Part shown: piece after piece, positions 16,311 through 24,329 of the stretch
Numbering within the stretch: the first letter of the stretch is position 1
Layout of the letters: every line of letters starts with the position of its first letter
From: Mycobacterium sp. 1465703.0
GTDB taxonomy: Bacteria; Actinomycetota; Actinomycetes; Mycobacteriales; Mycobacteriaceae
Length of the DNA: 34,520 bases
Direction of reading: 5' to 3'
Assembly (NCBI RefSeq): GCF_001672975.1
Contig: NZ_LZKU01000125.1
Span: 1-34,520, forward strand
The notes under the pieces: generated by a model
Told to the model about the DNA's origin: nothing
The model's database searches: none
Seen by the model: the letters and a program-made list of their open reading frames with translations, nothing else
Program-made: the position numbers and the translations under genes

Positions 16311-17012
16311 TCAAGCGGCGAGGATCGCCTTCGCCACCTCGTCGGGATGAGTCAGCATGCCGTTGTGCGTTCCAGGAACCACGATGGGTTGAACTCCGAT
16401 CCGGGCGGCGGATTCGGTCGCCGGTCGCGGCATCGCCAGGTCGCCGTCTCCGGTGATGTAGGCCAGTGGGATGTTCAGGTCGAGCGGATGGAAGTCGAGG
16501 GCGTCCAGGAAGTAACCACCGGGCTGCAGCGTCAACAGATCAGCCACTAACCGCTGCATGTCAGGAGAGACGCCTTGCATCAATTCCCGCTTGAGGTATT
16601 CCAGGGTTGCCGGAAGTCCACCATGCGGGGATTCCCTTATCCGCCGCAGCCCTGACGCGCGCTTGTCGGGCGGATTCTCGTCCATTAGGGACCTGCCGGG
16701 AAGCGGCACGTGACCGTTGTAATAGATGAGTTTCTCGACTCGGCCAGCAAGCGAATGAGCCGCGCCGGTTGCAGGGAAGCCGCCCCAGCTGTGCGCAACC
16801 AACACCACCTTGCCGGATTCCAGCCGCCGCACCTCGTGGGCGATGTAATCGACCGCATCCCGAAGCCGGTATCCCGAAGGGTCGTCGCCGTCATTCATGC
16901 CGGGCAGCGTCAAGGTGATCACCCGGTGTCCCGCCGCGCGAAGCCGCTCGGCGACCGGTCGCCAGGACCACGCTCCATGCCAGGCACCCGGGATCAGGAC
17001 ATAGGTCGACAC
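16311..17012 (-). CDS. Alpha/beta hydrolase
   Basis: The 233-residue product starts MSTYVLIPGAWHGAWSWRPV, a typical oxyanion and first-strand region of small esterases of the salicylic-acid-binding-protein/MenH-like type. The nucleophile elbow is VAHSWGG, and a late PGTHNGMLTHPDEVA carries the catalytic histidine; the acid is probably the aspartate in YITGDGD. GTG start with only a weak ribosome site. No signal peptide, so cytosolic. It is transcribed in the same direction as the second hydrolase, 72 bp downstream of it. Substrate unknown. Confidence 0.87.
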   Translation of the reverse strand: MSTYVLIPGAWHGAWSWRPVAERLRAAGHRVITLTLPGMNDGDDPSGYRLRDAVDYIAHEVRRLESGKVVLVAHSWGGFPATGAAHSLAGRVEKLIYYNGHVPLPGRSLMDENPPDKRASGLRRIRESPHGGLPATLEYLKRELMQGVSPDMQRLVADLLTLQPGGYFLDALDFHPLDLNIPLAYITGDGDLAMPRPATESAARIGVQPIVVPGTHNGMLTHPDEVAKAILAA

Positions 17013-17084
17013 TGTTCCACCGCACCCTTCTAGTAGTTACTGCAAGGTTGGCCTCACCTGCCCGACGCCCACGACTAGCGGGCG

Positions 17085-17873
17085 TCACGCGATTTGCGCA
17101 CCAGAGTCGAATTCGACCAGCGCGCGGACGAACTGTTGTGGGTCGTAGTCGATCGCCTGGTGCCCCTGGCCGGGCAATGCGACGATTGTGGCGCCCGGGA
17201 TTCGAGCGGCGACGGCTGCGGTGGCCGCGCGCAGGTACACCGGGCTCTCGGTGCCGAGCAGCAACCGGACCGGCGCGGTGATGGCGGCCAGCCGTTCGGT
17301 TGCGCGATATGCGCGGACCTCCGCGAGCTCACGTAGCGCGGTGTGTGCGATCGACCGGGCAAGATGCGGAAACTCGCGATCCGCAAGGTCTTTGATTGCC
17401 GGCTCGGGTAGATGCAGGGTTACGCGATAGAAGGCCTCGAGGATTTCACGCGGGTCGGACATCATGTTCATCCGTGCCACGCCCTGCGGCGGGGCGACGT
17501 TGAGGCCCGGCGACAGTATGGGCGGCTCGTAGAGCATGATTCGGCGGAAAGCTGACGTGATCAGAGCCGCTTCCAATATCACCAATGCCCCGTAGGAATG
17601 CCCCACGGCGTAGACGTCGCCGCCGACGGCCTCGGCTACGGCGGCGACATCCTCGGCTTCCCGGCTCAAGCTGTATGGTTCAACCTCGGCCGTGCTGAGT
17701 CCCCGCCCGCGGCGGTCCATCGCGTGGACGGTGTAATTCTGCGCCAGCGTCGGCGTCACCGAGCACCAGCGAGCAAGCGTGCCCGTGCTGCCGTGCACAA
17801 GCACCAATGGCGGTCCGCCACCGACGGATTCATAGCCGATCGCGGTTCCGTCGGGGGAAATTACGGTCGCCAT
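17085..17873 (-). CDS. Alpha/beta hydrolase
   Basis: ATG 17873 is chosen because the TAG of the upstream small ORF ends 1 bp before it, giving a coupled start; GTG 17894 would overlap that ORF. The product has 262 residues with VLVHGSTGTLARW (oxyanion loop), AVGHSYGALVI (nucleophile elbow) and a late LPGQGHQAID (catalytic histidine). RLLLGTESPVY should hold the acid. It belongs to the general hydrolase group with epoxide hydrolases and esterases; substrate not predictable. It is encoded together with the cysteine-rich ORF at 17875-18048. Confidence 0.88.
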   Translation of the reverse strand: MATVISPDGTAIGYESVGGGPPLVLVHGSTGTLARWCSVTPTLAQNYTVHAMDRRGRGLSTAEVEPYSLSREAEDVAAVAEAVGGDVYAVGHSYGALVILEAALITSAFRRIMLYEPPILSPGLNVAPPQGVARMNMMSDPREILEAFYRVTLHLPEPAIKDLADREFPHLARSIAHTALRELAEVRAYRATERLAAITAPVRLLLGTESPVYLRAATAAVAARIPGATIVALPGQGHQAIDYDPQQFVRALVEFDSGAQIA

Positions 17874-17874
17874 G

Positions 17875-18048
17875 CTAACGCTCGTCAAATTCACGAGCGC
17901 GGCAGAGCTCGGTGAGTGGCAGCGGGCATGTTGTTTCTCCGCAGCTTTTGCAGTGATGCACGCGGGGCGTCATCCCGCAGTCGCACTGCGATGCCACCAG
18001 CGCTGCCAGGTGCCTGGTCAGCAGTCGGCGACTTCTGGAAAGACTCAC
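17875..18048 (-). CDS. Small cysteine-rich (zinc-ribbon-like) protein
   Basis: A GTG at 18048 is preceded at good distance by GGAGGG, one of the clearest Shine-Dalgarno sites in the window. The 57-residue product has a basic, helical N-terminus (SRSRRLLTRHLAALVAS). A compact metal-binding-looking tail follows, with C22, C24, H31, H32, C33, C36, C41 and C49 arranged as CDCGM, HHCKSCG and TTC. The TAG stop is followed by a single C and then the ATG of the hydrolase gene, so the pair should be translationally coupled. No known family is recognised. A zinc-binding accessory or redox-sensing role is conceivable. Reasonable confidence that it is coding, none about function. Confidence 0.6.
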   Translation of the reverse strand: MSLSRSRRLLTRHLAALVASQCDCGMTPRVHHCKSCGETTCPLPLTELCRAREFDER

Positions 18049-18578
18049 TGTTGCCACCCTCCGTAATTCGGGCAAGACTCACGCACCCACAGCCACGCGA
18101 GTGACCTCTCGGCTCGCTGGTATTCATTAAGTTTGGTCCTTCGGTGAGTCATCGTCAGTGACCGCTGAACGAGTCACCTTCGTACCGGCCGCTGTCCGAT
18201 GCAAAGCTAAGGACCTAGGCACCACCGGTCTAGCCGAAAAACGCGGTCGGTGTCCGGAAAACGCTGTCCCCGCAGAACTTTGACCTTTCAGGGGCTCGCT
18301 GTTCGCCGTCGTATCGCGCTCAGCGTCAATGACCTCCAGAACAGCGGATACAACGCCCCGCAACCGTGCGACGAATTGCGTTGACTCTGAATGCTTTACA
18401 AGCTTCCGTCATCGCGAATGCTCATTTATTTGACTTCATCGTCGTAGGCGATGCTGTGTTCGACAACACCCCGGGGGACCTCTCCCTCAAGAGGCATTCG
18501 TCCGCATCGTGGCCTTCATTTGCTCGAAAGAAGTTCTGAGCCGGGAATGTTCGCTCGGTACGCGGCGTTGGCGCTGCC
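18049..18578. other. Intergenic stretch of about 530 bp without a recognised gene
   Basis: Frames here are short and lack signatures. An imperfect direct repeat (CCGAAAAACGCGGTC and CCGGAAAACGCTGTC) lies near 18233-18270. The part nearest 18048 should contain the promoter of the cysteine-rich ORF and hydrolase, and the part nearest 18578 that of the monooxygenase. Base composition is somewhat lower in GC than in the neighbouring genes. Confidence 0.5.
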
Positions 18579-19607
18579 ATGCGACTTTCAGTTCTTGACT
18601 TCGTCCCCGTACGCAGCGACCAAACCACCGGTGATGCGCTGGCGGTCACCGTGCAGCTGGCACAGACCGCCGACCGGCTGGGCTTCACCCGGTACTGGGT
18701 CACCGAGCACCACAACATGCCGAACGTGGGAGCCACCAACCCGCCGGTGCTGATCGCCTATCTGGCTGCGCAGACCGCGCAGCTGCGGCTGGGGTCGGGC
18801 GGCGTGATGCTGCCCAATCACGCGCCACTGGCAGTGGCCGAGCAGTTCGCGTTGCTCGAAGCGGCCGCACCGGGCCGCATCGACCTGGGTATTGGCCGGG
18901 CGCCCGGCTCCGACCCGGTGACGTCGGCTGCCCTCCGCGGCAGTCATGACCGCGACATCGAGAAATTCCCCGAATACCTCGACGATGTGGCGGCTCTGGT
19001 TGGCGCGCGCGGCGTGGTGGTTCCGGTGCGCTCGGGCGACTACCGACTCAAAGCCACCCCGGCCGCGGTTGGCGAACCGCAGCTGTGGCTGCTGGGCTCG
19101 TCGATGTATTCCGCGCATTTGGCCGCCGCCAGGGGACTGCCTTACGTCTTTGCTAATCATTTCTCCGGCAAGGGAATTGAAGATGCACTCGAGACCTACC
19201 GATCGCGATTCGTGCCCAGCAAGTTCGCCGCCGAGCCAATGACGTTTATAACGGTGGACGCCACGGTGGCGGAAACCCAGGAAGAGGCAACGGCTTTGAT
19301 GTTGCCCGACCAGCAGATGGTGGCGCGGATGCTTACCGGGGTGCCGCTCGGTCCCGTGCCGCTGGTCGAGGAAGCAGCCGTCGCCCAGCTGACGGAGCAG
19401 CAGCATCACATCGTTCAGGACAGAATGCGACGTGCTGTCGTCGGAACGCCCACCGAGGCCGCCGACCAGCTGCGGGTACTCGCCGAACGGTTCGATGTCG
19501 ACGAGGTGATGGTGATCCCGGTCGCGTCGGCGCACGCCGGTGCTGACCCCGCGACCGCACCGGGGCGCGTGACGACACTTGAGCTCCTGGCCAAAGAGTT
19601 GTTGTGA
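18579..19607 (+). CDS. Luciferase-like (LLM) flavin-dependent monooxygenase
   Basis: The 342-residue product starts MRLSVLDFVPVRS and has ADRLGFTRYWVTEHHNMPNVG, then LRLGSGGVMLPNHAPLAVAEQF and GRIDLGIGRAPGSDP, the conserved segments of the bacterial-luciferase-like TIM barrel of the MsnO8/YhbW type. It should use reduced flavin (FMNH2 or possibly F420H2) to oxidise an organic substrate. The late GTPTEAADQLRVLAERFDVDEVMVIP is also family-typical. The ATG has no strong ribosome site. The 487-codon minus-strand frame here is a shadow. Its TGA overlaps a GTG that opens a small downstream frame. Confidence 0.9.
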   Translation: MRLSVLDFVPVRSDQTTGDALAVTVQLAQTADRLGFTRYWVTEHHNMPNVGATNPPVLIAYLAAQTAQLRLGSGGVMLPNHAPLAVAEQFALLEAAAPGRIDLGIGRAPGSDPVTSAALRGSHDRDIEKFPEYLDDVAALVGARGVVVPVRSGDYRLKATPAAVGEPQLWLLGSSMYSAHLAAARGLPYVFANHFSGKGIEDALETYRSRFVPSKFAAEPMTFITVDATVAETQEEATALMLPDQQMVARMLTGVPLGPVPLVEEAAVAQLTEQQHHIVQDRMRRAVVGTPTEAADQLRVLAERFDVDEVMVIPVASAHAGADPATAPGRVTTLELLAKELL

Positions 19608-19894
19608 CCGACCAATTGGTGGCGCCCGCCTGTGAACATGACTCTCGACGCACGAGATCGACTCGAGCCGAATGCATCTGGTGCACCGATGTGTCGGCAG
19701 CGGCTGAGTGGGATGGCTTGTGCTTGCTGATGTGTCGACGGCTGCGATGGCGACAGCGCCGGCGCTTACCAGTCGGGGCTGACCGCGAATGCACACATGC
19801 TGACACCACTGCAGCTCAAACCCGTGCTGCCCCAACCGAGTTCGATCGAGGTTGTCACATCGCGCCCTGTGATAGTCCGCGCCGAACTGGTTGA
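19604..19894 (+). CDS. Possible small cysteine-containing protein (uncertain)
   Basis: The GTG overlaps the monooxygenase stop in a GTGA arrangement typical of coupled genes. The 96-residue frame carries CEH near residue 10, then CIWC near residue 25 and further cysteines, which could bind a metal. The rest is arginine-rich and codon use is not clearly coding. It could be a real coupled gene, a remnant, or chance. Confidence 0.25.
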   Translation: MTDQLVAPACEHDSRRTRSTRAECIWCTDVSAAAEWDGLCLLMCRRLRWRQRRRLPVGADRECTHADTTAAQTRAAPTEFDRGCHIAPCDSPRRTG

Positions 19895-20090
19895 CTTCGG
19901 CAAAGACTTCGTGCCACCACCCGCGAACGTGCTGACCGCTACCACACCGCCATCGTGTCGCAATTTGTGGGCGGAACGGCTCAATAGCTGTAGGTGAATT
20001 GCGCATCACCCGCAGAGACTTAGTCCAGTTGCCCGAGTTGATCATGGTCACTCAGTCATCACCCGACGGCAAACCAAACAGGAACAGTCG

Positions 20091-20105
20091 TGGTCATTAC
20101 GACCA
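20091..20105. promoter_or_regulatory. Inverted repeat upstream of ubiX, candidate operator
   Basis: TGGTC-ATTAC-GACCA is a perfect 5-bp inverted repeat 36 bp before the ubiX start. The TGGTC/GACCA arms resemble GntR-type sites. The stretch from the monooxygenase stop to here (about 480 bp) otherwise holds only the uncertain frame at 19604-19894. Confidence 0.35.
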
Positions 20106-20141
20106 ATAACCAACCCCGACTGATCGATTAGGAGGAAGACG

Positions 20142-20741
20142 ATGCGCTTGGTGGTTGCTATGACCGGAGCGACCGGGGCCGCTCTGGGCATCCGTCTGTT
20201 GGAAGTTCTCAAGGGGCTGGGGGTTGAGACGCATCTGATTCTCAGCGACTGGGCCCGGGCGACAATAAAACTCGAGACCGAAACCAGCGTCGACGACGTC
20301 CGAGCCCTGGCTTCACGCGCCTACAGTGCCCGCGATCTTGCCGCAGGCATTTCCAGCGGGTCGTTCCGAACCGATGGCATGGTCGTTTGCCCGTGCAGCA
20401 TGAAGACGTTGAGCGCCATCCGGATCGGATTCAGTGACAACCTGATCACCCGCGCCGCCGACGTGACACTGAAGGAACGCCGCAAGCTCGTCCTCGTCGC
20501 GCGGGAGGCTCCGTTAAGCGAGATCCACCTAGAGAACATGCACTATCTGGCCCGCGCCGGTGCCGTGATCTTTCCGCCGACGGTGGCCTATTACGCGCGA
20601 CCCACCACTGTCGACGAGGTGAACGACTACGTGGTCGGCCGCATCATCGATCAACTCGGGATCGAGCACTCCCTGATCAAACGCTGGAAGGACGATCAGC
20701 ATCCAGTCCCCGTGAACGGCGAACCAGCCGCAATTCTTTGA
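20142..20741 (+). CDS. ubiX: UbiX-family flavin prenyltransferase
   Basis: The 199-residue product has MTGATGAALGIRLLEVL at the start and GMVVCPCSMKTLSAIRIG in the middle, both diagnostic of UbiX/Pad1. REAPLSEIHLENMHYLARAGAVIFPP also matches the family. UbiX joins dimethylallyl phosphate to FMN to make prenylated FMN, the cofactor of UbiD decarboxylases. AGGAGGAAG stands before the ATG. The ubiD gene follows after 10 bp, so cofactor maker and user are co-expressed. Mycobacteria use menaquinone, so a role in ubiquinone synthesis is unlikely; the name refers to the family. The target reaction is that of the partner decarboxylase. Confidence 0.93.
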   Translation: MRLVVAMTGATGAALGIRLLEVLKGLGVETHLILSDWARATIKLETETSVDDVRALASRAYSARDLAAGISSGSFRTDGMVVCPCSMKTLSAIRIGFSDNLITRAADVTLKERRKLVLVAREAPLSEIHLENMHYLARAGAVIFPPTVAYYARPTTVDEVNDYVVGRIIDQLGIEHSLIKRWKDDQHPVPVNGEPAAIL

Positions 20742-20751
20742 GGAGAACAAA

Positions 20752-22350
20752 GTGACTACCAGTACAAGGCCGCCAGAAACCACGAACATCACCCAGCGGA
20801 CCGACCAGGAGACAGGGCCCGACCAGCGGAGCTGGTTGGCCACACTCGAAGCCGCGGGTCAGTTGCGCCGCGTCACGGCCCCCGTCGATTGGAACGAAGA
20901 GATTGGCGCGATCACTCGGGCCAACCTCTCCCTCGGTGGCCCCGCGCTGCTGTTCGAGAACATCATCGGCCACGAGAACACTCGGTGCACCAAGCTGCTG
21001 ACGTCGGCAATCGGCAATCGACGCCAGGTCCAGCTGATGCTGGGTTTGCCTGAAAACACAAGCGACGCAGCTATCGTGCGGCACCTTCGGGAGGCCTTCA
21101 AGAAGCCCATCCCGCCGCGCGTGGTCGACACCGGCCCGGTCAAGGAAAACATCATCGAAGGCGACGAGATCGATCTCTTCCAGTTTCCAGCGCCGAAGTG
21201 GCATGCCTCCGACGGCGGTCGCTATATCGACACGTTCTGCGGTGTCGTCACCGAGGACAAGGTGACCGGACGCGACAACGTCGGCTGCTACCGCGGGATG
21301 GTCGTCGACCGCGACAAGATCGCCAAGCTCTTGGTGCCCAGTCAAGGTTGGGGTGGCCATATGCAGGGATACAAACCAGAGCCGATGCCGGTCGCTGTTG
21401 TCTACGGGTGGCACGACGTGTTGGGTTTCTGCGCCGGTTCCCCGTTCCCCAAAGACGTCTGTGAATGGGACATGATGGGGGCTCTGCTCGGCCGCCCGGT
21501 CGACCTGGTGGCTTGCGAAACAGTGCCGTTGCATGTTCCGGCGAGCGCTGAGATCGTCGTCGAGGGCTACATCGACCCGGACCCGGCCACCTATGTAAAG
21601 GAGGGCCCGTTCGGCGAGTACCCGGGTTACCACGGTGACGCCGGAACGGCGCCGGTCCTGCGGGTCACCCGGATCACCCACCGCAACGACCCAGTCATGC
21701 GAGGCACCCTCGAGGGGATCCGGCCCGGAATGTTCAACGAAGACAGCATCGTCAACTTCGCGCGGTCCGCGATTACCTGGAACGTGCTCGACGACCTCGG
21801 GATCGGGGGCATCACCGACCTATGGATGACGGAAATTAGCAACGGCCAAAACACCGTGGTGCAGATCCACAAGGCCTACCGCGGGCATGCCCAACAGGTG
21901 GCGGCGGCGCTGTGGGGTACCGGTGGAGCGGTGTGGATGCACAAGAACGTCACGGTCGTCGAGGAGGACATCGACATCCGCGATCCGGTCGCGCTGGAAT
22001 GGGCCATGTCATACCGCGTGAATGCCGGCCTCGGTGACATCGCATTCTATGGACCGACCATGGGCTCTTCGATAGATCCGTCCACCCCGCCGGAGAAAAA
22101 CAACCCCACTAAGTACGGTGCCGGCGAATGGACGAGGGTGCTCGTCGACGCCACCCGCACATGGGAATTCGGACAGCGCCCGGAGTGGGGTGGCCGCCAC
22201 TACCCGCCGATCGACAAGATCGCTCCTGAGCTGGAATCCCGAGTCGCCGCACGGTGGGAGGAGTACGGGATCGGCATCCCCTATCTCGACGACCAGGGGC
22301 GAGAAATGCTGACGCTGGAACAGCTGAGCAAGCGGCTACCGGACGTGTAG
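20752..22350 (+). CDS. ubiD: UbiD-family prenylated-FMN decarboxylase
   Basis: The 532-residue product has the UbiD signature EGPFGEYPGYHG, with E284 and E289 corresponding to the two catalytic glutamates, and conserved GQNTVVQIHKAYRGHAQQ and VVVEEDIDIRDP segments. It should carry out reversible decarboxylation of an aromatic or alpha,beta-unsaturated acid, using prenylated FMN from the adjacent UbiX. GTG start with GAGGAG upstream. The small third subunit found with some hydroxybenzoate or vanillate decarboxylases is not seen. Substrate unknown: a phenolic acid or an acrylic-type acid is possible. The ORF ends about 70 bp before the tRNA-Arg gene, and the gap has a short GCCGA/TCGGC inverted repeat. 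Confidence 0.93.
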   Translation: MTTSTRPPETTNITQRTDQETGPDQRSWLATLEAAGQLRRVTAPVDWNEEIGAITRANLSLGGPALLFENIIGHENTRCTKLLTSAIGNRRQVQLMLGLPENTSDAAIVRHLREAFKKPIPPRVVDTGPVKENIIEGDEIDLFQFPAPKWHASDGGRYIDTFCGVVTEDKVTGRDNVGCYRGMVVDRDKIAKLLVPSQGWGGHMQGYKPEPMPVAVVYGWHDVLGFCAGSPFPKDVCEWDMMGALLGRPVDLVACETVPLHVPASAEIVVEGYIDPDPATYVKEGPFGEYPGYHGDAGTAPVLRVTRITHRNDPVMRGTLEGIRPGMFNEDSIVNFARSAITWNVLDDLGIGGITDLWMTEISNGQNTVVQIHKAYRGHAQQVAAALWGTGGAVWMHKNVTVVEEDIDIRDPVALEWAMSYRVNAGLGDIAFYGPTMGSSIDPSTPPEKNNPTKYGAGEWTRVLVDATRTWEFGQRPEWGGRHYPPIDKIAPELESRVAARWEEYGIGIPYLDDQGREMLTLEQLSKRLPDV

Positions 22351-22419
22351 ATGCATCATCGTGCAGTCCAGGTTCCGATAAGCCGAGAATTCGGCACTCT
22401 CCGAAGGGGGCCGAAAAAG

Positions 22420-22492
22420 CGCGCCCGAAGGGATTCGAACCCCTAACCTTCTGATCCGTAGTCAGATGCTCTATCCGTTGAGCTACGGGCGC
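22420..22492 (-). tRNA. tRNA-Arg (anticodon ACG)
   Basis: On the minus strand a 73-nt cloverleaf begins GCGCCCG and ends CGGGCGC plus a discriminator G. The T arm contains GGTTCGAATCC, and the anticodon loop is CTACGGA, giving ACG for arginine CGN codons. CCA is not encoded. A T-run follows the 3' end. Confidence 0.95.
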
Positions 22493-22535
22493 CTGTTCTT
22501 CAGTTGTCGTTCCGTGTTGCCGCTAAAGGATCTAG

Positions 22536-22624
22536 CGGAGGCGAGAGGATTTGAACCTCCGGTCCCCTTTGAGGGGGACAACTCATTAGCAGTGAGCCCC
22601 ATTCGGCCGCTCTGGCACGCCTCC
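22536..22624 (-). tRNA. tRNA-Ser (anticodon GCT)
   Basis: The 89-nt minus-strand gene starts GGAGGCG and ends CGCCTCC plus G. A long variable arm (CCCC/GGGG stem) marks a class II tRNA. The anticodon loop CTGCTAA gives GCT for serine AGC/AGU codons. It precedes tRNA-Arg by 43 bp and may share its transcript. CCA is not encoded. Confidence 0.95.
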
Positions 22625-22683
22625 CTTGGACTTTCTGAGGGTACCGACCCCTTTCCGGTCTCGCGGAACCGGCCATACTGTAC

Positions 22684-22703
22684 ACAGTTGACACGTAAAC
22701 TGT
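22684..22703. promoter_or_regulatory. Inverted repeat just upstream of hisC2
   Basis: ACAGTT and AACTGT are separated by 8 nt and end 4 bp before the GTG of the aminotransferase gene. CATACT at 22674-22679 could be a -10 element. Operator function is a guess. Confidence 0.3.
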
Positions 22704-22707
22704 CGAA

Positions 22708-23775
22708 GTGACTGCCCGCCTGCGTAAGGAACTGGCCGGACTGCCAGTGTATGTCCCCGGCAAGAACGTGCCGGGCTCCATCAAACTGGCCAGCAACGAG
22801 ACCGTGCACGGTCCGCTGCCCAGCGTGCACGCTGCGATCGAGCGCGCGGTTGCCGTCGTCAACCGCTATCCCGACAGCGCCTGCGTGGACCTCAAGGCCG
22901 CGCTGGCCATGCACCTGGGTCCCGACATCGCGCCCGAGCACATCGCGGTCGGCAGCGGTTCGGTCACCTTGTGCCAGCAGTTGGTTCAGATCGCCGCGGC
23001 TGCAGGCGACGAGGTGATGATCGGCTGGCGCAGCTTCGAGTGCTACGTGCCCATCGTCCAGGTGTCCGGCGCGACCGCTGTCAAAGTGCCGTTGACCGAC
23101 CACACACATGACCTCGACGCGATGCTCGCCGCGATCACCGACCGGACTCGGCTCATCTTTGTATGCAACCCCAACAACCCGACGTCCACCGTCGTCGAAC
23201 CGGACGCCCTGGCACGTTTCGTGGACGCCGTACCGCCGCACATCCTGATCGCCATCGACGAGGCCTACGTCGAATACGTTCGCGACGGCATGCTGCCGAA
23301 CAGTTTGGAGCTGGCCCTAACTCACAGCAACGTCGTTGTGCTGCGGACCTTTTCGAAGGCCTACGGCTTGGCGGGCTTGCGCGTCGGCTACGCGGTAGGC
23401 CATCCCGAACTGATCACCGCGCTGGACAAGGTCTTCTTGCCCTTCGCGGTGACGAACGTCGGGCAGGCCGCCGCCATCGCGTCGCTGGAGGCCTCCGGCG
23501 AACTGATGGCCCGCACCGACGCCGTTGTTGTCGAGCGCACCCGCGTCGGCGCGGCGCTGCGCGAGGCTGGGTTCACCCTGCCCCCGTCACAGGCCAACTT
23601 CGTCTGGCTGCCGCTGGGCGAGCGCACCATGGACTTCACCGAGCAGGCCGCCGAGGCGCGCCTGGTGGTGCGACCGTTCGCGTCCGACGGCGTCCGTGTC
23701 ACGATTGGTGCGCCGGAAGAGAATGACGCGCTGCTGCATTTCGCCCGGGACTGGATCGCCCGCACCGAATCTTAA
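22708..23775 (+). CDS. hisC2: Histidinol-phosphate/aromatic aminotransferase (HisC2, Rv3772-like)
   Basis: The 355-residue product is a fold-type I, PLP-dependent aminotransferase. KLASNETVHGPLPS is the N-terminal substrate segment, FVCNPNNPTST the cofactor loop, AIDEAYVEY (D184, Y187) contacts the ring, and K217 in TFSKAYGLAGLRVGY is the Schiff-base lysine. The sequence and its place next to tRNA genes match M. tuberculosis Rv3772, described as an aromatic aminotransferase acting on aromatic amino acids or imidazole-acetol phosphate. It is not in a his operon, which favours the aromatic amino-acid role. GTG start at 22708. A GXWXG-domain gene follows after 10 bp. Confidence 0.95.
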   Translation: MTARLRKELAGLPVYVPGKNVPGSIKLASNETVHGPLPSVHAAIERAVAVVNRYPDSACVDLKAALAMHLGPDIAPEHIAVGSGSVTLCQQLVQIAAAAGDEVMIGWRSFECYVPIVQVSGATAVKVPLTDHTHDLDAMLAAITDRTRLIFVCNPNNPTSTVVEPDALARFVDAVPPHILIAIDEAYVEYVRDGMLPNSLELALTHSNVVVLRTFSKAYGLAGLRVGYAVGHPELITALDKVFLPFAVTNVGQAAAIASLEASGELMARTDAVVVERTRVGAALREAGFTLPPSQANFVWLPLGERTMDFTEQAAEARLVVRPFASDGVRVTIGAPEENDALLHFARDWIARTES

Positions 23776-23785
23776 GGAGTCGTCC

Positions 23786-24247
23786 GTGAACCTCGCCCGG
23801 AAGAAGTTCACCGAGTTCAAAGAGCGCAGCGGCGACATCGCAGATTCCGAACTCGACGAGTTTTGGGCGGAACTTCAGCCCGCGACGATCGAGGGCATGC
23901 TCGGCGAGTGGAAGGGCGGCGAATTCCGGACCGGCCACAAGATGAACGGCCAATTGGAGAAGGCCGGGTGGTACGGCAAGACCTTCAAGTCGGTCCGCGA
24001 CGTGCAGCCCCTGGTTTGCCTGGACGCCGACGGCAACAAGTTCTCCAACGTGGAGATGGGCAAGGGCGAGGCCAGCCTGTGGCTGGAGGACTTCCGCGGC
24101 GAGGTCACCGCCACCATGGTCTACGACGGCCAACCGGTGCACGATCACTTCAAGAAGATCGACGACGACGCCGTGATGGGCATCATGAACGGCAAGGGCG
24201 TCCGCGACAACGGCAAGTACTACTACTTCTACCTCGAGCGGGTGTAG
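23786..24247 (+). CDS. GXWXG/DUF4334 domain protein
   Basis: The 153-residue product has MLGEWKGGEF (G40-x-W42-x-G44), the motif of the GXWXG domain, and a C-terminal part with VMGIMNGKGVRDNGKYYYFYLERV, typical of DUF4334. GTG 23786 is preceded by AAGGAG. It lies 10 bp after hisC2 and is probably in the same transcript. The family is widespread but without a proven role; a small-molecule or lipid-binding pocket is often suspected. A GC-rich hairpin follows the stop. Confidence 0.85.
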   Translation: MNLARKKFTEFKERSGDIADSELDEFWAELQPATIEGMLGEWKGGEFRTGHKMNGQLEKAGWYGKTFKSVRDVQPLVCLDADGNKFSNVEMGKGEASLWLEDFRGEVTATMVYDGQPVHDHFKKIDDDAVMGIMNGKGVRDNGKYYYFYLERV

Positions 24248-24271
24248 CCAGCTCATCGAGTGCCCGGCGGC

Positions 24272-24297
24272 CCGGGCGTTCGGCGCCCAACGCCCGG
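24272..24297. terminator. GC-rich hairpin between convergent genes
   Basis: CCGGGCGTT pairs with AACGCCCGG around an 8-nt loop. It lies 24 bp after the GXWXG gene and 32 bp from the stop of the opposing gene, so it may act in both directions. No T-run is present. Confidence 0.5.
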
Positions 24298-24329
24298 CTG
24301 GCCGGGCGCTCGGCAGACAAGGATGCGCG

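Noticed and set aside
18180..18240. Possible DosR box near AAGGACCTAGG
   Set aside because: Only a partial match to the 20-bp motif, with no DosR-type gene placed correctly next to it.
18588..20051. Minus-strand open frame of 487 codons
   Set aside because: It is the shadow of the luciferase-like monooxygenase; composition is His/Arg/Gln-rich and no motif is present.
22420..22624. tRNA-Arg and tRNA-Ser as an integration site of a mobile element
   Set aside because: No integrase, no duplicated tRNA 3' end and no change in gene character around them.
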